Assembly: GCF_014280235.1 (NCBI RefSeq) | Contig: NZ_CP047940.1 | Span: forward strand, 2,418,001-2,482,000 | Direction: 5' to 3' | Source of the DNA: Cyanobium sp. NS01 | Lineage (GTDB): Bacteria > Cyanobacteriota > Cyanobacteriia > PCC-6307 > Cyanobiaceae | Length of the DNA: 64,000 bases | Part shown: positions 1 to 8,633 of the stretch, in pieces | How positions within the stretch are numbered: position 1 is the stretch's first letter | Layout: each line of letters opens with the position of its first letter | Position numbers and translations under genes: made by a program | The notes under the pieces: model-generated | The model's input: only the letters and a program-made list of their open reading frames with translations | The model's database searches: none | What the model was told of the DNA's origin: nothing

Positions 1-2164
1 CGAAACGGCCCCGCCACACGAAGCTGGCGCAGAGCGGCCCCCGCTCGCGCCACACGGGTGCTCCCTGCCATGGCCACGGAAGTGGATGGTCGGCGTGGTC
101 GGGGGCCAGGTCCCAGGCATCCCAGAACTGACCGCGATCGGCGTAGCGGCACCAGCGCAGGGGCTCGGCCAGCAGGCTGCGGCCGGCCTGGTCCCAGAGC
201 TGCTCGATGCCGTGCTGGCCGAGCTCCACGGCAATCAGGCCGTTGCCGGCCCGCTGGCCGGCGGTCCAGACCGGCTGGTCCACCAAGGCCGACTGCGGCT
301 GCGGCGGCTGGGCGGCAGCCACGGCCGCATGGCACTCCAGAGGCTGGGCCACCACGCCGGCCAGGGCGGGGAGCTGCACCCAGTTGCCCCCGGCGGCAGC
401 GCCCTGCTGGGGCAACAGGGCACCGGCGGCACTCCAGCAGCCGGCCGGCAGGCGCCGCACCCGGCGCCGCGCCGCCAGCGGCTGCAGCTGCACGGCCCAC
501 CACCGCTCAGGGCCGTCCTGGCCAGTGTCCGGAGGTCCGGAAGGGGTGAGGCCCAGCCACTGCTGGAGGTGGCGATCGCGGCTGGCCCGGGCCTGGCGGC
601 GGGCGGCTCTCCAGACGGGCTCAGCCTGCTCGAACACCTCCGGGATCGCCGTGCCCGGCAGGATGTCGTGGAACTGCTGAAACAGCAGGGGCTGCCAGTC
701 GGGCTGCTGGCGCCCCCCCGCCAGCACGGCGGCCAGCCCGGCTTCCCGCAGCAGCCGCTCCAGGGTGCGGTTGTGGCGTTTCTGGTCGGGCCGGGTGGTG
801 GCGCAGCCCCGGTGCAGCTCGAGATAGAGCTCATCGCGCCACACCGGCAGCTGGGGGCGCAGGGGCTCGAGGCCCGCCAGGAAGGACCGCAGGCTGCCGT
901 GGGTCTGGGGCGCCGCCTCGGGCTGGTGCCGCCACAGCTCCAGCTGCTCCAGCATCTCGGCGGTGGGACCGCCGCCGTGGTCGCCGACCCCCGGCAGCCA
1001 GAGGGCCTGGGGCAACCCGGTGGCCCCCTTCCACTCCAGCCGGTGCCGCTCCATGGCGAGGGGATCCCCATCGGTGCCGATCGGCGCGCTCATCAGCGCC
1101 AGCAGCTCGCTGCCGCAGCGGCTGCGCCAGCGAAACAGCCGGTGCGGGAAGGGGTTGGTGGCGTTCCAGAACAGTTTGTGGGTGCAGAACCAGCGCACAT
1201 CGGTGGCCGCGGCCACGGCCGGCAGACCCGCCCCGAAGCCGAAACTGTCGGGCAGCCAGGCCAGCTGATGGCTCAGGCCCGGGAAGCGGCGGCGGCTGTC
1301 GTGCTGGCCTTCCTGGAACTGGCGCAGCAGCGAGGCGGTGCTGATCAGCACGCAGTCGCTTTCCACCCAGGGGCCGTTGATCGGCTCAAAGCGGCCGGCG
1401 CGCACGGCCGCCTGGAGGCGGCGCAGCAGGGCAGGGCGCTGGCGCTCCAGCCAGGCGTAGAGCGCCGGGGTGGAGTGGGCGAAGTGCAGGTCGGGGAAGC
1501 GATCGATCAGGTCCAGGGCGGAGCAGAAGGTGCGTTCAGCCGCCCGCCAGGTGTCGGCCACCGGCCACAGCCAGGCCAGATCGAGATGGGCGTGGCCCAG
1601 CACATGCAGCCCCGCGCCAGGGGGCAGCGCCTCGGGCTGGCCGGCCTGCTGACGCAGGGCCAGCAGGGCCTGGCGGGCCGGCTGCAGCACCCCGAGGGGA
1701 TCCTCCAGATCCAGGGGTTCGAGTTCGATGCTGCTGTGGATCAGGGCACCGTCGTCGTGCAGGGGGCTGCGCAGCCGCAGCTCCAGCCGCAGCGCCTCCC
1801 CCCGCCACCAGCGCTGGGGCAGGGGCCAGCGGCAGGAGGTATCAAAGAGGTCGCCGCAGTGCACCCGGGCGCCATCGACCCAGAGCTCGGCCTGATCGGC
1901 CCACCAGCGCAGGGCCAGCCGGGCCCGCAGGCCGGCAGTCTCCGCCTGGGCCGCCTGCCACGTCCCGGGGCAGGGCACCTGCAGGGTGAGGCAGGTCCAG
2001 TGACCTCCCCGGGGCCAGATCACCAGACCTCGGGCCTGCCAATCCGGCCGGTGCAGCGCTCCCCAGGGATGCTCCAGGGCCGGACCGGCGCCACCGCCTG
2101 GCTGGGGACAGTGCCAGCGGGCCTGCAGATCGAGCGGAGCGGGAACGGGGCTGATTCGTTTCAA
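1..2164 (-). CDS. Alpha-mannosidase, glycoside hydrolase family 38 (3' end off the left edge)
   Basis: Hydrolyses alpha-mannosides with retention of configuration. The minus-strand frame is open from about 2297 to base 1. It shows the GH38 metal motif HAHLDLAWLW (codons starting at 1594), then NGPWVESD and WLPDSFGFG, where the Asp of PDSFG matches the family nucleophile position, and further down the conserved FHDILPG. A beta-rich N-terminal part precedes the catalytic domain, as in bacterial GH38. No ATG lies in frame near the 5' end. TTG at 2164 is used here; a GTG near 2286 is an alternative, and neither has a clear ribosome binding site. It is divergent from psbI. The C-terminus lies outside the window. 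Family assignment is firm, start uncertain, substrate unknown. Confidence 0.85.
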   Translation of the reverse strand, partial: MKRISPVPAPLDLQARWHCPQPGGGAGPALEHPWGALHRPDWQARGLVIWPRGGHWTCLTLQVPCPGTWQAAQAETAGLRARLALRWWADQAELWVDGARVHCGDLFDTSCRWPLPQRWWRGEALRLELRLRSPLHDDGALIHSSIELEPLDLEDPLGVLQPARQALLALRQQAGQPEALPPGAGLHVLGHAHLDLAWLWPVADTWRAAERTFCSALDLIDRFPDLHFAHSTPALYAWLERQRPALLRRLQAAVRAGRFEPINGPWVESDCVLISTASLLRQFQEGQHDSRRRFPGLSHQLAWLPDSFGFGAGLPAVAAATDVRWFCTHKLFWNATNPFPHRLFRWRSRCGSELLALMSAPIGTDGDPLAMERHRLEWKGATGLPQALWLPGVGDHGGGPTAEMLEQLELWRHQPEAAPQTHGSLRSFLAGLEPLRPQLPVWRDELYLELHRGCATTRPDQKRHNRTLERLLREAGLAAVLAGGRQQPDWQPLLFQQFHDILPGTAIPEVFEQAEPVWRAARRQARASRDRHLQQWLGLTPSGPPDTGQDGPERWWAVQLQPLAARRRVRRLPAGCWSAAGALLPQQGAAAGGNWVQLPALAGVVAQPLECHAAVAAAQPPQPQSALVDQPVWTAGQRAGNGLIAVELGQHGIEQLWDQAGRSLLAEPLRWCRYADRGQFWDAWDLAPDHADHPLPWPWQGAPVWRERGPLCASFVWRGRF

Positions 2165-2323
2165 AGTGAGGCTTGTGAGGCTGCAGGCCTGCGGTCCGGG
2201 CCCTGGGCGTCGTTGGATGGCGGGCCAGGTCCCATAGGATGATGCCGCTGGCAGAGGGTCGATGAGGTCCTCAGAGCTGGCCGTCACTCCCTGTTACCTG
2301 CCCGCTCCGCACAAGACCGAACC

Positions 2324-2443
2324 ATGCTCGCTCTCAAGATCTCGGTTTATTCGGTCGTCTTCTTTTTCATCGGCGTTTTCGTCTTCGGCTTCCTGGCCAG
2401 CGACCCCAGCCGCACCCCAAGCCGCAAAGACCTCGAAGAGTGA
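2324..2443 (+). CDS. psbI: Photosystem II reaction center protein I
   Basis: A 39-residue protein, the standard PsbI length. It begins [15 protein letters not shown], has one transmembrane helix (about residues 6-25) and ends with the conserved cytoplasmic tail [14 protein letters not shown]. PsbI binds next to D1 and CP43 and helps early assembly and stability of the PSII core in the thylakoid membrane. The gene stands alone, divergent from the alpha-mannosidase, with about 160 bases between them. A hairpin 82 bases downstream may end its transcript. Identification rests on near-complete agreement with the PsbI pattern. Confidence 0.96.
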   Translation: MLALKISVYSVVFFFIGVFVFGFLASDPSRTPSRKDLEE

Positions 2444-2769
2444 CCTCCAGCCTCAGCGCTGCGCTCACCGGATGGAGCCAGGGCTGGGCGAACCCTCTGG
2501 GCTACGGATCTGAGCCGGAACAGGGAGGCCTCGGATCGAGGTCTCTGAAGGTTGTGTCTGGGGAGCCACGGGTTGTGTCGGGCCTCCACCCCCCAGAGGG
2601 TTGAGCAGCGCATGGGGCCTGCTCGGCAACCGGACGCCCCGTCAGCGGGCGATCAGTTGAATGCCCGTCCCCCGACAGGCCCTGCTCCGCCCATGAGCCA
2701 GCACTGTGGGTCCTGCCGATGCCCCGTCCCCCCGGCCCTGATGCCCGTCGTCTGCCAGCCATCATCCTG
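2444..2769. other. Intergenic region psbI to DUF3769 gene
   Basis: This 326-base gap contains a 9-bp stem hairpin (2525-2545) and a 9-base direct repeat GGTTGTGTC at 2550-2558 and 2571-2579. I see no convincing small gene. The promoter of the DUF3769 gene must lie here, but I could not pick -35 and -10 boxes with confidence. Confidence 0.6.
2525..2545 (+). terminator. Possible psbI terminator hairpin
   Basis: GAGGCCTCG and CGAGGTCTC form a 9-bp stem with one G-U pair around a 3-base GAT loop, 82 bases after the psbI stop. The following bases (TGAAGGTTGTG) are only weakly T-rich, so it may be a stabilising 3' hairpin rather than a classical intrinsic terminator. Confidence 0.45.
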
Positions 2770-5289
2770 ATGAGCATGAGGCCCCACCCAGGGCGCCTGC
2801 GCCTGCGGCGCGGGACCTGGCTGGCGGCCCTGGCGGTGCTGAGTGCTCTGGCCCCTGCCGTGGGGACCGCCGCCCCAACCCCGATCGACTCACCGCGTGA
2901 CCCGAGCGAAGCGGAGAAGGCCGCCGACGTTCTGCCCCCAGCCAGCGCGGAGGCCCCGGCCGACGCCGGCCAGCAACCCGCCGAGCCAAGGCTGCTGGTG
3001 GTTCGCTCGGATCGGCAGAGCTACGACCGCGCTTCCGGCACCCTGACAGTGAGCGGCAACGTGGAGGCCCGCTTTGACGGCTGGCGGCTGCTGGCCGACC
3101 GCATCGAGCTGCGCGACGACCGGCGCAGCGTGCTGGCCACGGGCCAGTTGCGGCTGATCCGCGGCGACCAGATGCTGCAGGCCGGCAGCCTCCGCTACAA
3201 CGACTGGGAGGGCTCCGGCAGCATCACCGACGTCTATGGGGTGGTGGATCAGGAGACCCTCGCCCGCGACTTCGGGGCCTTGCGGCCAATGGGCGTGGGG
3301 CTGAAGGGACTGCCCGAGGCCCCGGCGACCGAACCAGGGGCTGCCGCGCCGGCACCGGATCCCGGCGAAGCGGCCGTGGCCCTCGACGACAGCTTCGCCT
3401 GCCCGGAGCTGACCGCCGATCCGCAGGCCCGCCCGCTGCTGGAGCTCCTGCCCCCGCGGCGACGCCCGCAGCCCACCATGCCCGCACCGGTGGGCTGCCC
3501 CGGGGGTGATGCCAGCCCGCGCAACAGCTCCCTGGGCCAGATCCTCAACGACGTGGCGCTGGAGCCCCGCGCCCCCGGCGAGAGCGTCGGCACGGGCGAC
3601 CTGCCTGCCGCGGACCAGACGGCGGGCGAGCAATCGGCGGGCGAGCAGGGCCAACAGCCGGGCAGCCGCAGCGGGCCAGCAGTGCCCGACGTTCCGATCG
3701 ACCAGCGGGTGAGCGGCGTGCGCTACCGCCAGAGCCAGGACACCACGATCAAGCTCGACCTGGCCCCCCTGATCGAGCAGCAGAACGACGCCCCCGGGGG
3801 ATTCGGCAGCTACCGGCCCCGGCCCCCGAAGGAAGGCCCGCTGACGCGCCTGCGCTTCCAGGCCACCAGCATCCGCATCCAGCGCGATGGCTGGTTCGCC
3901 GATGCGGTGGCCTTCACCAACGACCCCTTCACCCCCGCCAAGGCCTGGATCTATGCGCGGGGGGTGGAGGCCCGGATCCGCCCCGACGGGGTGACCAGCA
4001 TCAGCAGTCGCGACAGCCGCATCCTGCTTGGGGATCGCTTCTCGGTGCGAGGCCTGCGCGACGCCCAGATCGGCCAGCAGCAGAGCGCCTTCAGCCTGGA
4101 TTCCGACCGCCGGGACCGGGACGGCGTCTACCTGGGCTACAACCTGCCGCCGCTGCGGCTGGGTCGGGAAGGGGTGCTGCGGCTACAGCCCCAGCTGATG
4201 ATCCAGCGCGCCATCGAAGATCGCACCGAGAGCTATGTGCGCCCCGGCACCTCCCTGGCGGGGCCTGACGTGCTGCAGCAAGCCCGCTTCGGTGACCTCT
4301 TCGGCCTGGCCGCCCTGCTGGATGTGCCCGCGGGGCGCTTCCGCCTGCTCGGGGATGCCAGCCTGTCCACCTTCAATCCCGATAACTTCCGCGCCGGCAC
4401 CCGCAGCAACGCCCAGCTGAGCACCCCTCTGAGCCTGCCGGGCCACAGCAGCTCCCAGGGGGCGCTGTTCGGCAGTTACCGGGAGCGCATCTACAACGGC
4501 AGCCTTGGACTGCAGACCCTGGTGTATTCCTATGGGGCCGAGCTCCAGGGCGAGGCTCAGCTGACCGGCAGCCGAGCCGATGACGAGCCCCCTCAGGGCA
4601 CCCCCTATTTCACCCCGCTGCGCCTCAACTGGCGGGCCCTGAGCGGCAATTACCAGGCGGCCCTCTTCGACACTGACAACCTCGACACCCAGTGGCGCAG
4701 CGTGTTGCGGGGGGGCGTGAACGGCTCCCTGCGGTTATGGGAAAACCGCGATGGCGCCAACCCCGACACCATGGCCCAGTTGCGCTACGCGCCGATCCCG
4801 GTGATTCCAGGCCTCGGGCTGGATTTCGGCATCAACGGCAGCACGGCCTTCTACCAGGACGGGGCCCAGCAGAACACCCTCACCCTGGCGGCGGGCCCGT
4901 CGTTCACCATCGGCCGCTTCGAGCGGCCGGTGCTCGACTACACCCGCTTCTCCGCCTCCCTGGCGGGCACCCTGCTCGATGGCGGCAGTCCCTTCGGCTT
5001 CGATCGGGCCGTGGACCTGCGCACGGTGAGCTTCAACGCCGCCCAGCAGATCTACGGCCCCCTGGTGCTGGAGGCCGGCGCCACGATCAACATCGACAGC
5101 CGCTCCCGCTTCAACGGCGATGTGAGCTACTCCTACGTGGAGCTGAAGCTGCAGCAGCGGGCTTACGAGGTGGGCATCTTCTACAGCCCCTATGACGGCA
5201 TCGGCGGCATTCGCATCCGCCTCAACGACTTCGACTTCACCGGCAGCGGGACCCCGTTCGTGCCTCGCCCCCAGCACCGCGGCGGCTGA
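2770..5289 (+). CDS. DUF3769 domain protein (LptD/OstA-like, predicted outer membrane)
   Basis: An 839-residue protein. A basic N-terminus and hydrophobic segment (about residues 17-33) look like a signal peptide. Next comes an OstA/LptA-like beta segment (about 75-155: gene text reads LTVSGNVEARFDGWRLLADR, then further repeating short strands), a proline- and alanine-rich linker, and a long C-terminal half of alternating strands ending in aromatic-rich beta-barrel-like sequence. This is the architecture of the cyanobacterial DUF3769 family, thought to be the counterpart of LptD that places lipopolysaccharide in the outer membrane; that role is inference. ATG 2770 is chosen because it puts the basic and hydrophobic signal at the very start; ATG 2719 is also open. 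The last 53 bases overlap the convergent leuD. Confidence 0.75.
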   Translation: MSMRPHPGRLRLRRGTWLAALAVLSALAPAVGTAAPTPIDSPRDPSEAEKAADVLPPASAEAPADAGQQPAEPRLLVVRSDRQSYDRASGTLTVSGNVEARFDGWRLLADRIELRDDRRSVLATGQLRLIRGDQMLQAGSLRYNDWEGSGSITDVYGVVDQETLARDFGALRPMGVGLKGLPEAPATEPGAAAPAPDPGEAAVALDDSFACPELTADPQARPLLELLPPRRRPQPTMPAPVGCPGGDASPRNSSLGQILNDVALEPRAPGESVGTGDLPAADQTAGEQSAGEQGQQPGSRSGPAVPDVPIDQRVSGVRYRQSQDTTIKLDLAPLIEQQNDAPGGFGSYRPRPPKEGPLTRLRFQATSIRIQRDGWFADAVAFTNDPFTPAKAWIYARGVEARIRPDGVTSISSRDSRILLGDRFSVRGLRDAQIGQQQSAFSLDSDRRDRDGVYLGYNLPPLRLGREGVLRLQPQLMIQRAIEDRTESYVRPGTSLAGPDVLQQARFGDLFGLAALLDVPAGRFRLLGDASLSTFNPDNFRAGTRSNAQLSTPLSLPGHSSSQGALFGSYRERIYNGSLGLQTLVYSYGAELQGEAQLTGSRADDEPPQGTPYFTPLRLNWRALSGNYQAALFDTDNLDTQWRSVLRGGVNGSLRLWENRDGANPDTMAQLRYAPIPVIPGLGLDFGINGSTAFYQDGAQQNTLTLAAGPSFTIGRFERPVLDYTRFSASLAGTLLDGGSPFGFDRAVDLRTVSFNAAQQIYGPLVLEAGATINIDSRSRFNGDVSYSYVELKLQQRAYEVGIFYSPYDGIGGIRIRLNDFDFTGSGTPFVPRPQHRGG

Positions 5290-5896
5290 AGCCGTTGGCA
5301 TAGGGCAGGGCTGCCAGGGTGCGGCTGAGCGCCTCGTGGTGGGAGAGCAGCTGGCCGGTGGCATCCCACTGGCCGGTGCTGAGCATCTGGCGGGGGCCGG
5401 CGTCCAGCTCCAGGGACCAGCTCTGGCCTGGAGCCCGCAGCGTGGCCTCCGCCACATCCAGGCTGAAGAGGGTGGCAGGGGCTGTGGCGGCGGCTTCCTG
5501 GATGGTCAGCATCAGCCCATGGGGTGCGGTGAGGCAGGGAAGGCCCAGGGCGAGGCAGTTGCCATGGAAGATCTCGGCGAAGCTCTCGCCCACCAGGGCG
5601 CGGATGCCCCAGCGCATCAGGGCCTGGGGGGCGTGCTCGCGGCTGGAGCCACAGCCGAAGTTGCGGTTCACCAGCAGCAGCCTGGCGCCGCGGTGCTCGG
5701 GCCGGTCCAGGGGATGGGCCCCCCGCAGTTCGGCCCGGTCGTCAGCGAAGACCTGCTCACCGAGACCCTCGAAGGTGACGCACTTGAGAAAGCGGGCCGG
5801 GATGATCCGGTCGGTGTCGATGTCATCGCCGCGCAGCACCACGGCGGTGCCGGCCACCTGGCTGATCGGACCGCTGGGGAAGGGGGCAGTGGTCAT
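5237..5896 (-). CDS. leuD: 3-isopropylmalate dehydratase small subunit
   Basis: A 219-residue swivel-domain subunit of isopropylmalate isomerase, which converts 2- to 3-isopropylmalate in leucine synthesis together with LeuC. It shows the family motifs DIDTDRIIPARFL (about residues 25-37) and NFGCGSSREHAP (79-90). It lies 28 bases downstream of leuC (16 if the upstream GTG at 5908 is used), clearly one operon. The C-terminus is a little longer than usual and its coding sequence overlaps the end of the DUF3769 gene on the other strand by 53 bases. ATG 5896 is chosen over GTG 5908 because the conserved N-terminus begins after it. Confidence 0.94.
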   Translation of the reverse strand: MTTAPFPSGPISQVAGTAVVLRGDDIDTDRIIPARFLKCVTFEGLGEQVFADDRAELRGAHPLDRPEHRGARLLLVNRNFGCGSSREHAPQALMRWGIRALVGESFAEIFHGNCLALGLPCLTAPHGLMLTIQEAAATAPATLFSLDVAEATLRAPGQSWSLELDAGPRQMLSTGQWDATGQLLSHHEALSRTLAALPYANGFSRRGAGGEARTGSRCR

Positions 5897-5924
5897 GGCG
5901 CTGGTCACGGTGATGAGGGGGGAT

Positions 5925-7361
5925 TCAGGCGGCGGGTACGGGGGTGGCCGGCGCGGCGGCCAGCAGCTGCCGCACGTCGCACACCCGGCCGGTCACGGCG
6001 GCGGCGGCCACCATGGCGGGGCTCATCAGCAGGGTGCGGCCCGAGGCTGAGCCCTGGCGGCCCTTGAAGTTGCGGTTGCTGGAGCTGGCGCTGATCTGAC
6101 GGCCTTCGAGCCGGTCGGGGTTCATCGCCAGGCACATCGAACAGCCCGGCTCGCGCCATTCGAAGCCGGCGGCCGTGAACAGCGCGTCAAGGCCCTCAGC
6201 TTCGGCGGCGGCCGCCACCTGCTCGGAACCCGGCACCACGAAGGCCTTGAGGCCGGGGGCCACCCGGCGGCCGCGGGCCACGGCGGCCGCCGCCTGCAGA
6301 TCACTGAGCCGGCCGTTGGTGCAGCTGCCGATGAAGCACACATCCACCGGGGTGCCGGCGATCGGGGCACCGGGCAGCAGATCCATGTAGCGGTAGGCCT
6401 CCTCGGCGAGGGGGCGCTCATCGGCGGGGGTCTGCTCCAGGGTGGGAATCGCCTCGTCCACACCGATGCCCTGGCCCGGCGTGATGCCCCAGGTCACGGT
6501 GGGGGCGATGGCGGCGGCATCGAAGCGCACCTCGTCGTCAAACAGCGCCTCCGGGCCGCTGGCCAGGCTGCTCCACCAGGCCACAGCCCGCTCCCAGGCC
6601 TCGCCCTCAGGGGCATAGGGGCGGCCCTTGAGGTAGGCAAAGGTGGTGGCGTCGGGATTGACATAGCCACAGCGCGCACCGCCCTCGATCGCCATGTTGC
6701 AGAGGGTCATGCGCTCCTCCATCGAGAGGGCGGCGATGGCCGGACCGGCGAATTCATAGGCGTGACCCACACCGCCCTTCACCCCGAGGCTGCGGATGAT
6801 GTGCAGCACCAGATCCTTGGCGTAGACGCCTGGCTGCAGACGGCCGTCCACCCAGATGCGGCGCACCTTGAGCTTGCCCATCGCCAGGCTCTGGCTGGCC
6901 AGCACATCGCGCACCTGGCTGGTGCCGATGCCGAAGGCGATGGCCCCGAAGGCGCCGTGGGTGGAGGTGTGGGAGTCGCCGCAGGCGACGGTCATGCCCG
7001 GCTGGGTGAGGCCCAGCTCGGGGGCGATCACATGCACGATGCCCTGGCGGCCACTGCCCAGGCCATGCAGGGTGATGCCGTGCTGGGCGCAGTTGCGCTC
7101 CAGGGTGGCGAGCATCGCTTCAGCGAGGGGATCGGCAAAGGGCCGCGCCTGGGACGTGGTGGGCACGATGTGGTCAACCGTGGCCACCGTGCGCTCGGGG
7201 TGGCGCACAGCCAGGCCCAGGTCGTGCAGCGCGGCGAAGGCCTGGGGGCTGGTCACCTCGTGGATCAGGTGCAGACCGATGAAGAGCTGAGTGGCCCCCC
7301 CGGGCAGTTCGGCCACCCGATGCAGGTCCCAGACCTTGTCGTACAGCGTGGCGGCGCTCAC
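5925..7361 (-). CDS. leuC: 3-isopropylmalate dehydratase large subunit
   Basis: A 478-residue aconitase-family protein that carries the [4Fe-4S] cluster and most of the active site of isopropylmalate isomerase. It begins with the typical [14 protein letters not shown], and the cluster cysteines are seen at 347 (FIGSCTNGR), 407 and 410 (GCSMCLAMN). [14 protein letters not shown] (about 127-140) is also conserved. The GTG at 7361 is taken as start because AGAGG lies 7 bases upstream and homologues begin at this point; a TTG at 7382 is also in frame. First gene of the leuC-leuD operon. Confidence 0.95.
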   Translation of the reverse strand: MSAATLYDKVWDLHRVAELPGGATQLFIGLHLIHEVTSPQAFAALHDLGLAVRHPERTVATVDHIVPTTSQARPFADPLAEAMLATLERNCAQHGITLHGLGSGRQGIVHVIAPELGLTQPGMTVACGDSHTSTHGAFGAIAFGIGTSQVRDVLASQSLAMGKLKVRRIWVDGRLQPGVYAKDLVLHIIRSLGVKGGVGHAYEFAGPAIAALSMEERMTLCNMAIEGGARCGYVNPDATTFAYLKGRPYAPEGEAWERAVAWWSSLASGPEALFDDEVRFDAAAIAPTVTWGITPGQGIGVDEAIPTLEQTPADERPLAEEAYRYMDLLPGAPIAGTPVDVCFIGSCTNGRLSDLQAAAAVARGRRVAPGLKAFVVPGSEQVAAAAEAEGLDALFTAAGFEWREPGCSMCLAMNPDRLEGRQISASSSNRNFKGRQGSASGRTLLMSPAMVAAAAVTGRVCDVRQLLAAAPATPVPAA

Positions 7362-7450
7362 CGGATCCCTCTTGAGGCGCAATGGGCCAGGGTAGTCAAT
7401 GGCTTTCCCCCACCTGGGGGGCCGGGCCCGCCCTTGCGCGGGTTCCCTGT

Positions 7451-7753
7451 TCAGCGGATGCCGGGGCAGACCTGGCTCATGGCCACCACCTGGCCGGCGG
7501 TGATGGCATCGATCTGGACCTCCGTGATGCCATCCCGGGCCAGGGGAGCGTTGAGCTGGCGCACCAACCCCGGCTCCCAGAGCGAGTGTCCCTGGGCGTT
7601 GGCGTCGCGCCAGACGTCGCAGAAGAGCAGCAGCTGGGGGCGGCCTTCGCCGAGGTAGAAGTCGCGGTAGCGCTGCCAGTCCGTGGCAGAGGCCCTGGCC
7701 TGACCCTGCACCGCAGTCATCAACGCGGCAGCCAGCAGCAGCGACAGCCGCAT
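7451..7753 (-). CDS. Small secreted protein of unknown function
   Basis: A 100-residue protein starting [19 protein letters not shown], a clear signal peptide with likely cleavage after ARA near residue 22. The mature part is about 78 residues with two cysteines (LFCDVW and SQVCPG) that could form a disulfide, and no motif I recognise. ATG 7753 is preferred because it places the signal peptide at the N-terminus. It sits 68 bases downstream of the YrbL-like gene on the same strand and may share its transcript. Confidence 0.6.
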   Translation of the reverse strand: MRLSLLLAAALMTAVQGQARASATDWQRYRDFYLGEGRPQLLLFCDVWRDANAQGHSLWEPGLVRQLNAPLARDGITEVQIDAITAGQVVAMSQVCPGIR

Positions 7754-7821
7754 CGGTGCTTCAAAGGCCCCAGGATGCCACCTGGAGGTCAAGGTCGCCA
7801 AGGCGCTCCTCATGGCGCCCG

Positions 7822-8490
7822 TCAGGGGGCCACCCTCTGGGTAGCGAGCGCCGCATCCGGCAGCGCGTTCGTCACCACCCTGCTCAGCGGCAGCCGGCCC
7901 AGAAGTTGCGCCAGGAAAGGATTTTGCGCGTAGCGCACCAGGAGGATCTGATCGAAGCGCGCCCACTTGCGGGCCACTTTGCGGCGGGCGAACCAGCCGC
8001 TGTGGGTGGCGATCGGGATGAAGTCGGTGTTGCCGATGCTGTCCACGATGTAGAGCCGGAAGGCCTGGGGGCCCAGGCGCTGGCACACCACATTCTTGGG
8101 GCGCAGGGCCAGGGTCACGATGCCGTCGCTCAGCATGGTGCGCCTCAGGGCCAGAAGCCCATCGCGCAGGCCACGACAGTGAAGACCTGAGGCCTCATTG
8201 GACTCGAGGTAATGCTGCAGCGTGTGCGCCACCACGCCCGGCGTGTCCTGGATGAGTTCGAAACACGACCCCACTCCCAGGTTGGTGGGCACCGTGCCGT
8301 TCCAGCGCGGCACGGCATCCCAGCTGATGCCGCGCCGCTGCAGGTGGCGGTAGAAGCGCTGCTCCCGACGGCTGTCGTGGGGGTCGCCGCCGATGTCCAC
8401 CTTGACGCAGAGGCTCGGATCCTCTGGATGGCGGTGGCATTCGCGGTGCAGACCCCTGCCCACATAGGTGGAGGCGTCGAGATGGAGCAT
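7822..8490 (-). CDS. YrbL family protein (PhoP regulatory network protein family)
   Basis: A 222-residue soluble protein. The pattern CVKVDIGG, EQRFYRHLQRRGISWD, then the central FELIQDTPG, and later LRPKNVVCQRLG with YIVDSIGNTDFIP, matches the YrbL family, which has a distant protein-kinase-like fold. In enterobacteria yrbL belongs to the PhoPQ regulon; its biochemical role is unknown. Here two CTTA(A/G)CCG octamers spaced like a cyanobacterial Pho box lie 25-43 bases upstream of the ATG. No signal peptide or membrane segment is seen. Confidence 0.72.
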   Translation of the reverse strand: MLHLDASTYVGRGLHRECHRHPEDPSLCVKVDIGGDPHDSRREQRFYRHLQRRGISWDAVPRWNGTVPTNLGVGSCFELIQDTPGVVAHTLQHYLESNEASGLHCRGLRDGLLALRRTMLSDGIVTLALRPKNVVCQRLGPQAFRLYIVDSIGNTDFIPIATHSGWFARRKVARKWARFDQILLVRYAQNPFLAQLLGRLPLSRVVTNALPDAALATQRVAP

Positions 8491-8514
8491 GCGGGTGTCG
8501 TCGGGAGAACAGGC

Positions 8515-8533
8515 CTTAACCGGTTCTTAGCCG
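8515..8533. promoter_or_regulatory. Pho-box-like tandem repeat upstream of the YrbL-family gene
   Basis: CTTAACCG (8515-8522) and CTTAGCCG (8526-8533) are two direct octamers separated by GTT, giving the 11-base period described for SphR/PhoB boxes in cyanobacteria (consensus close to CTTAACCT). A third repeat is not visible. The only gene starting nearby is the YrbL-family gene, 25 bases away on the minus strand. Binding is inference. Confidence 0.4.
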
Positions 8534-8633
8534 TTCGATGGTATCCCTAGTCACATTGATTCGTTATCCCGCTCGACCTCCTCTTCATCCAGGCGCTGGC
8601 ACGCGGGTCGCCCCCTGCAGGGAGGCAGATCGT

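Noticed and set aside
86-2242. Long plus-strand open frame opposite the alpha-mannosidase
   Set aside because: Codon-aligned antisense shadow in very GC-rich DNA; sequence rich in Gly/Gln/Ala repeats with no domain, while the minus strand has GH38 motifs.
2550-2579. Direct repeat GGTTGTGTC twice
   Set aside because: Only two 9-base copies, likely chance; no array, no att or CRISPR features.
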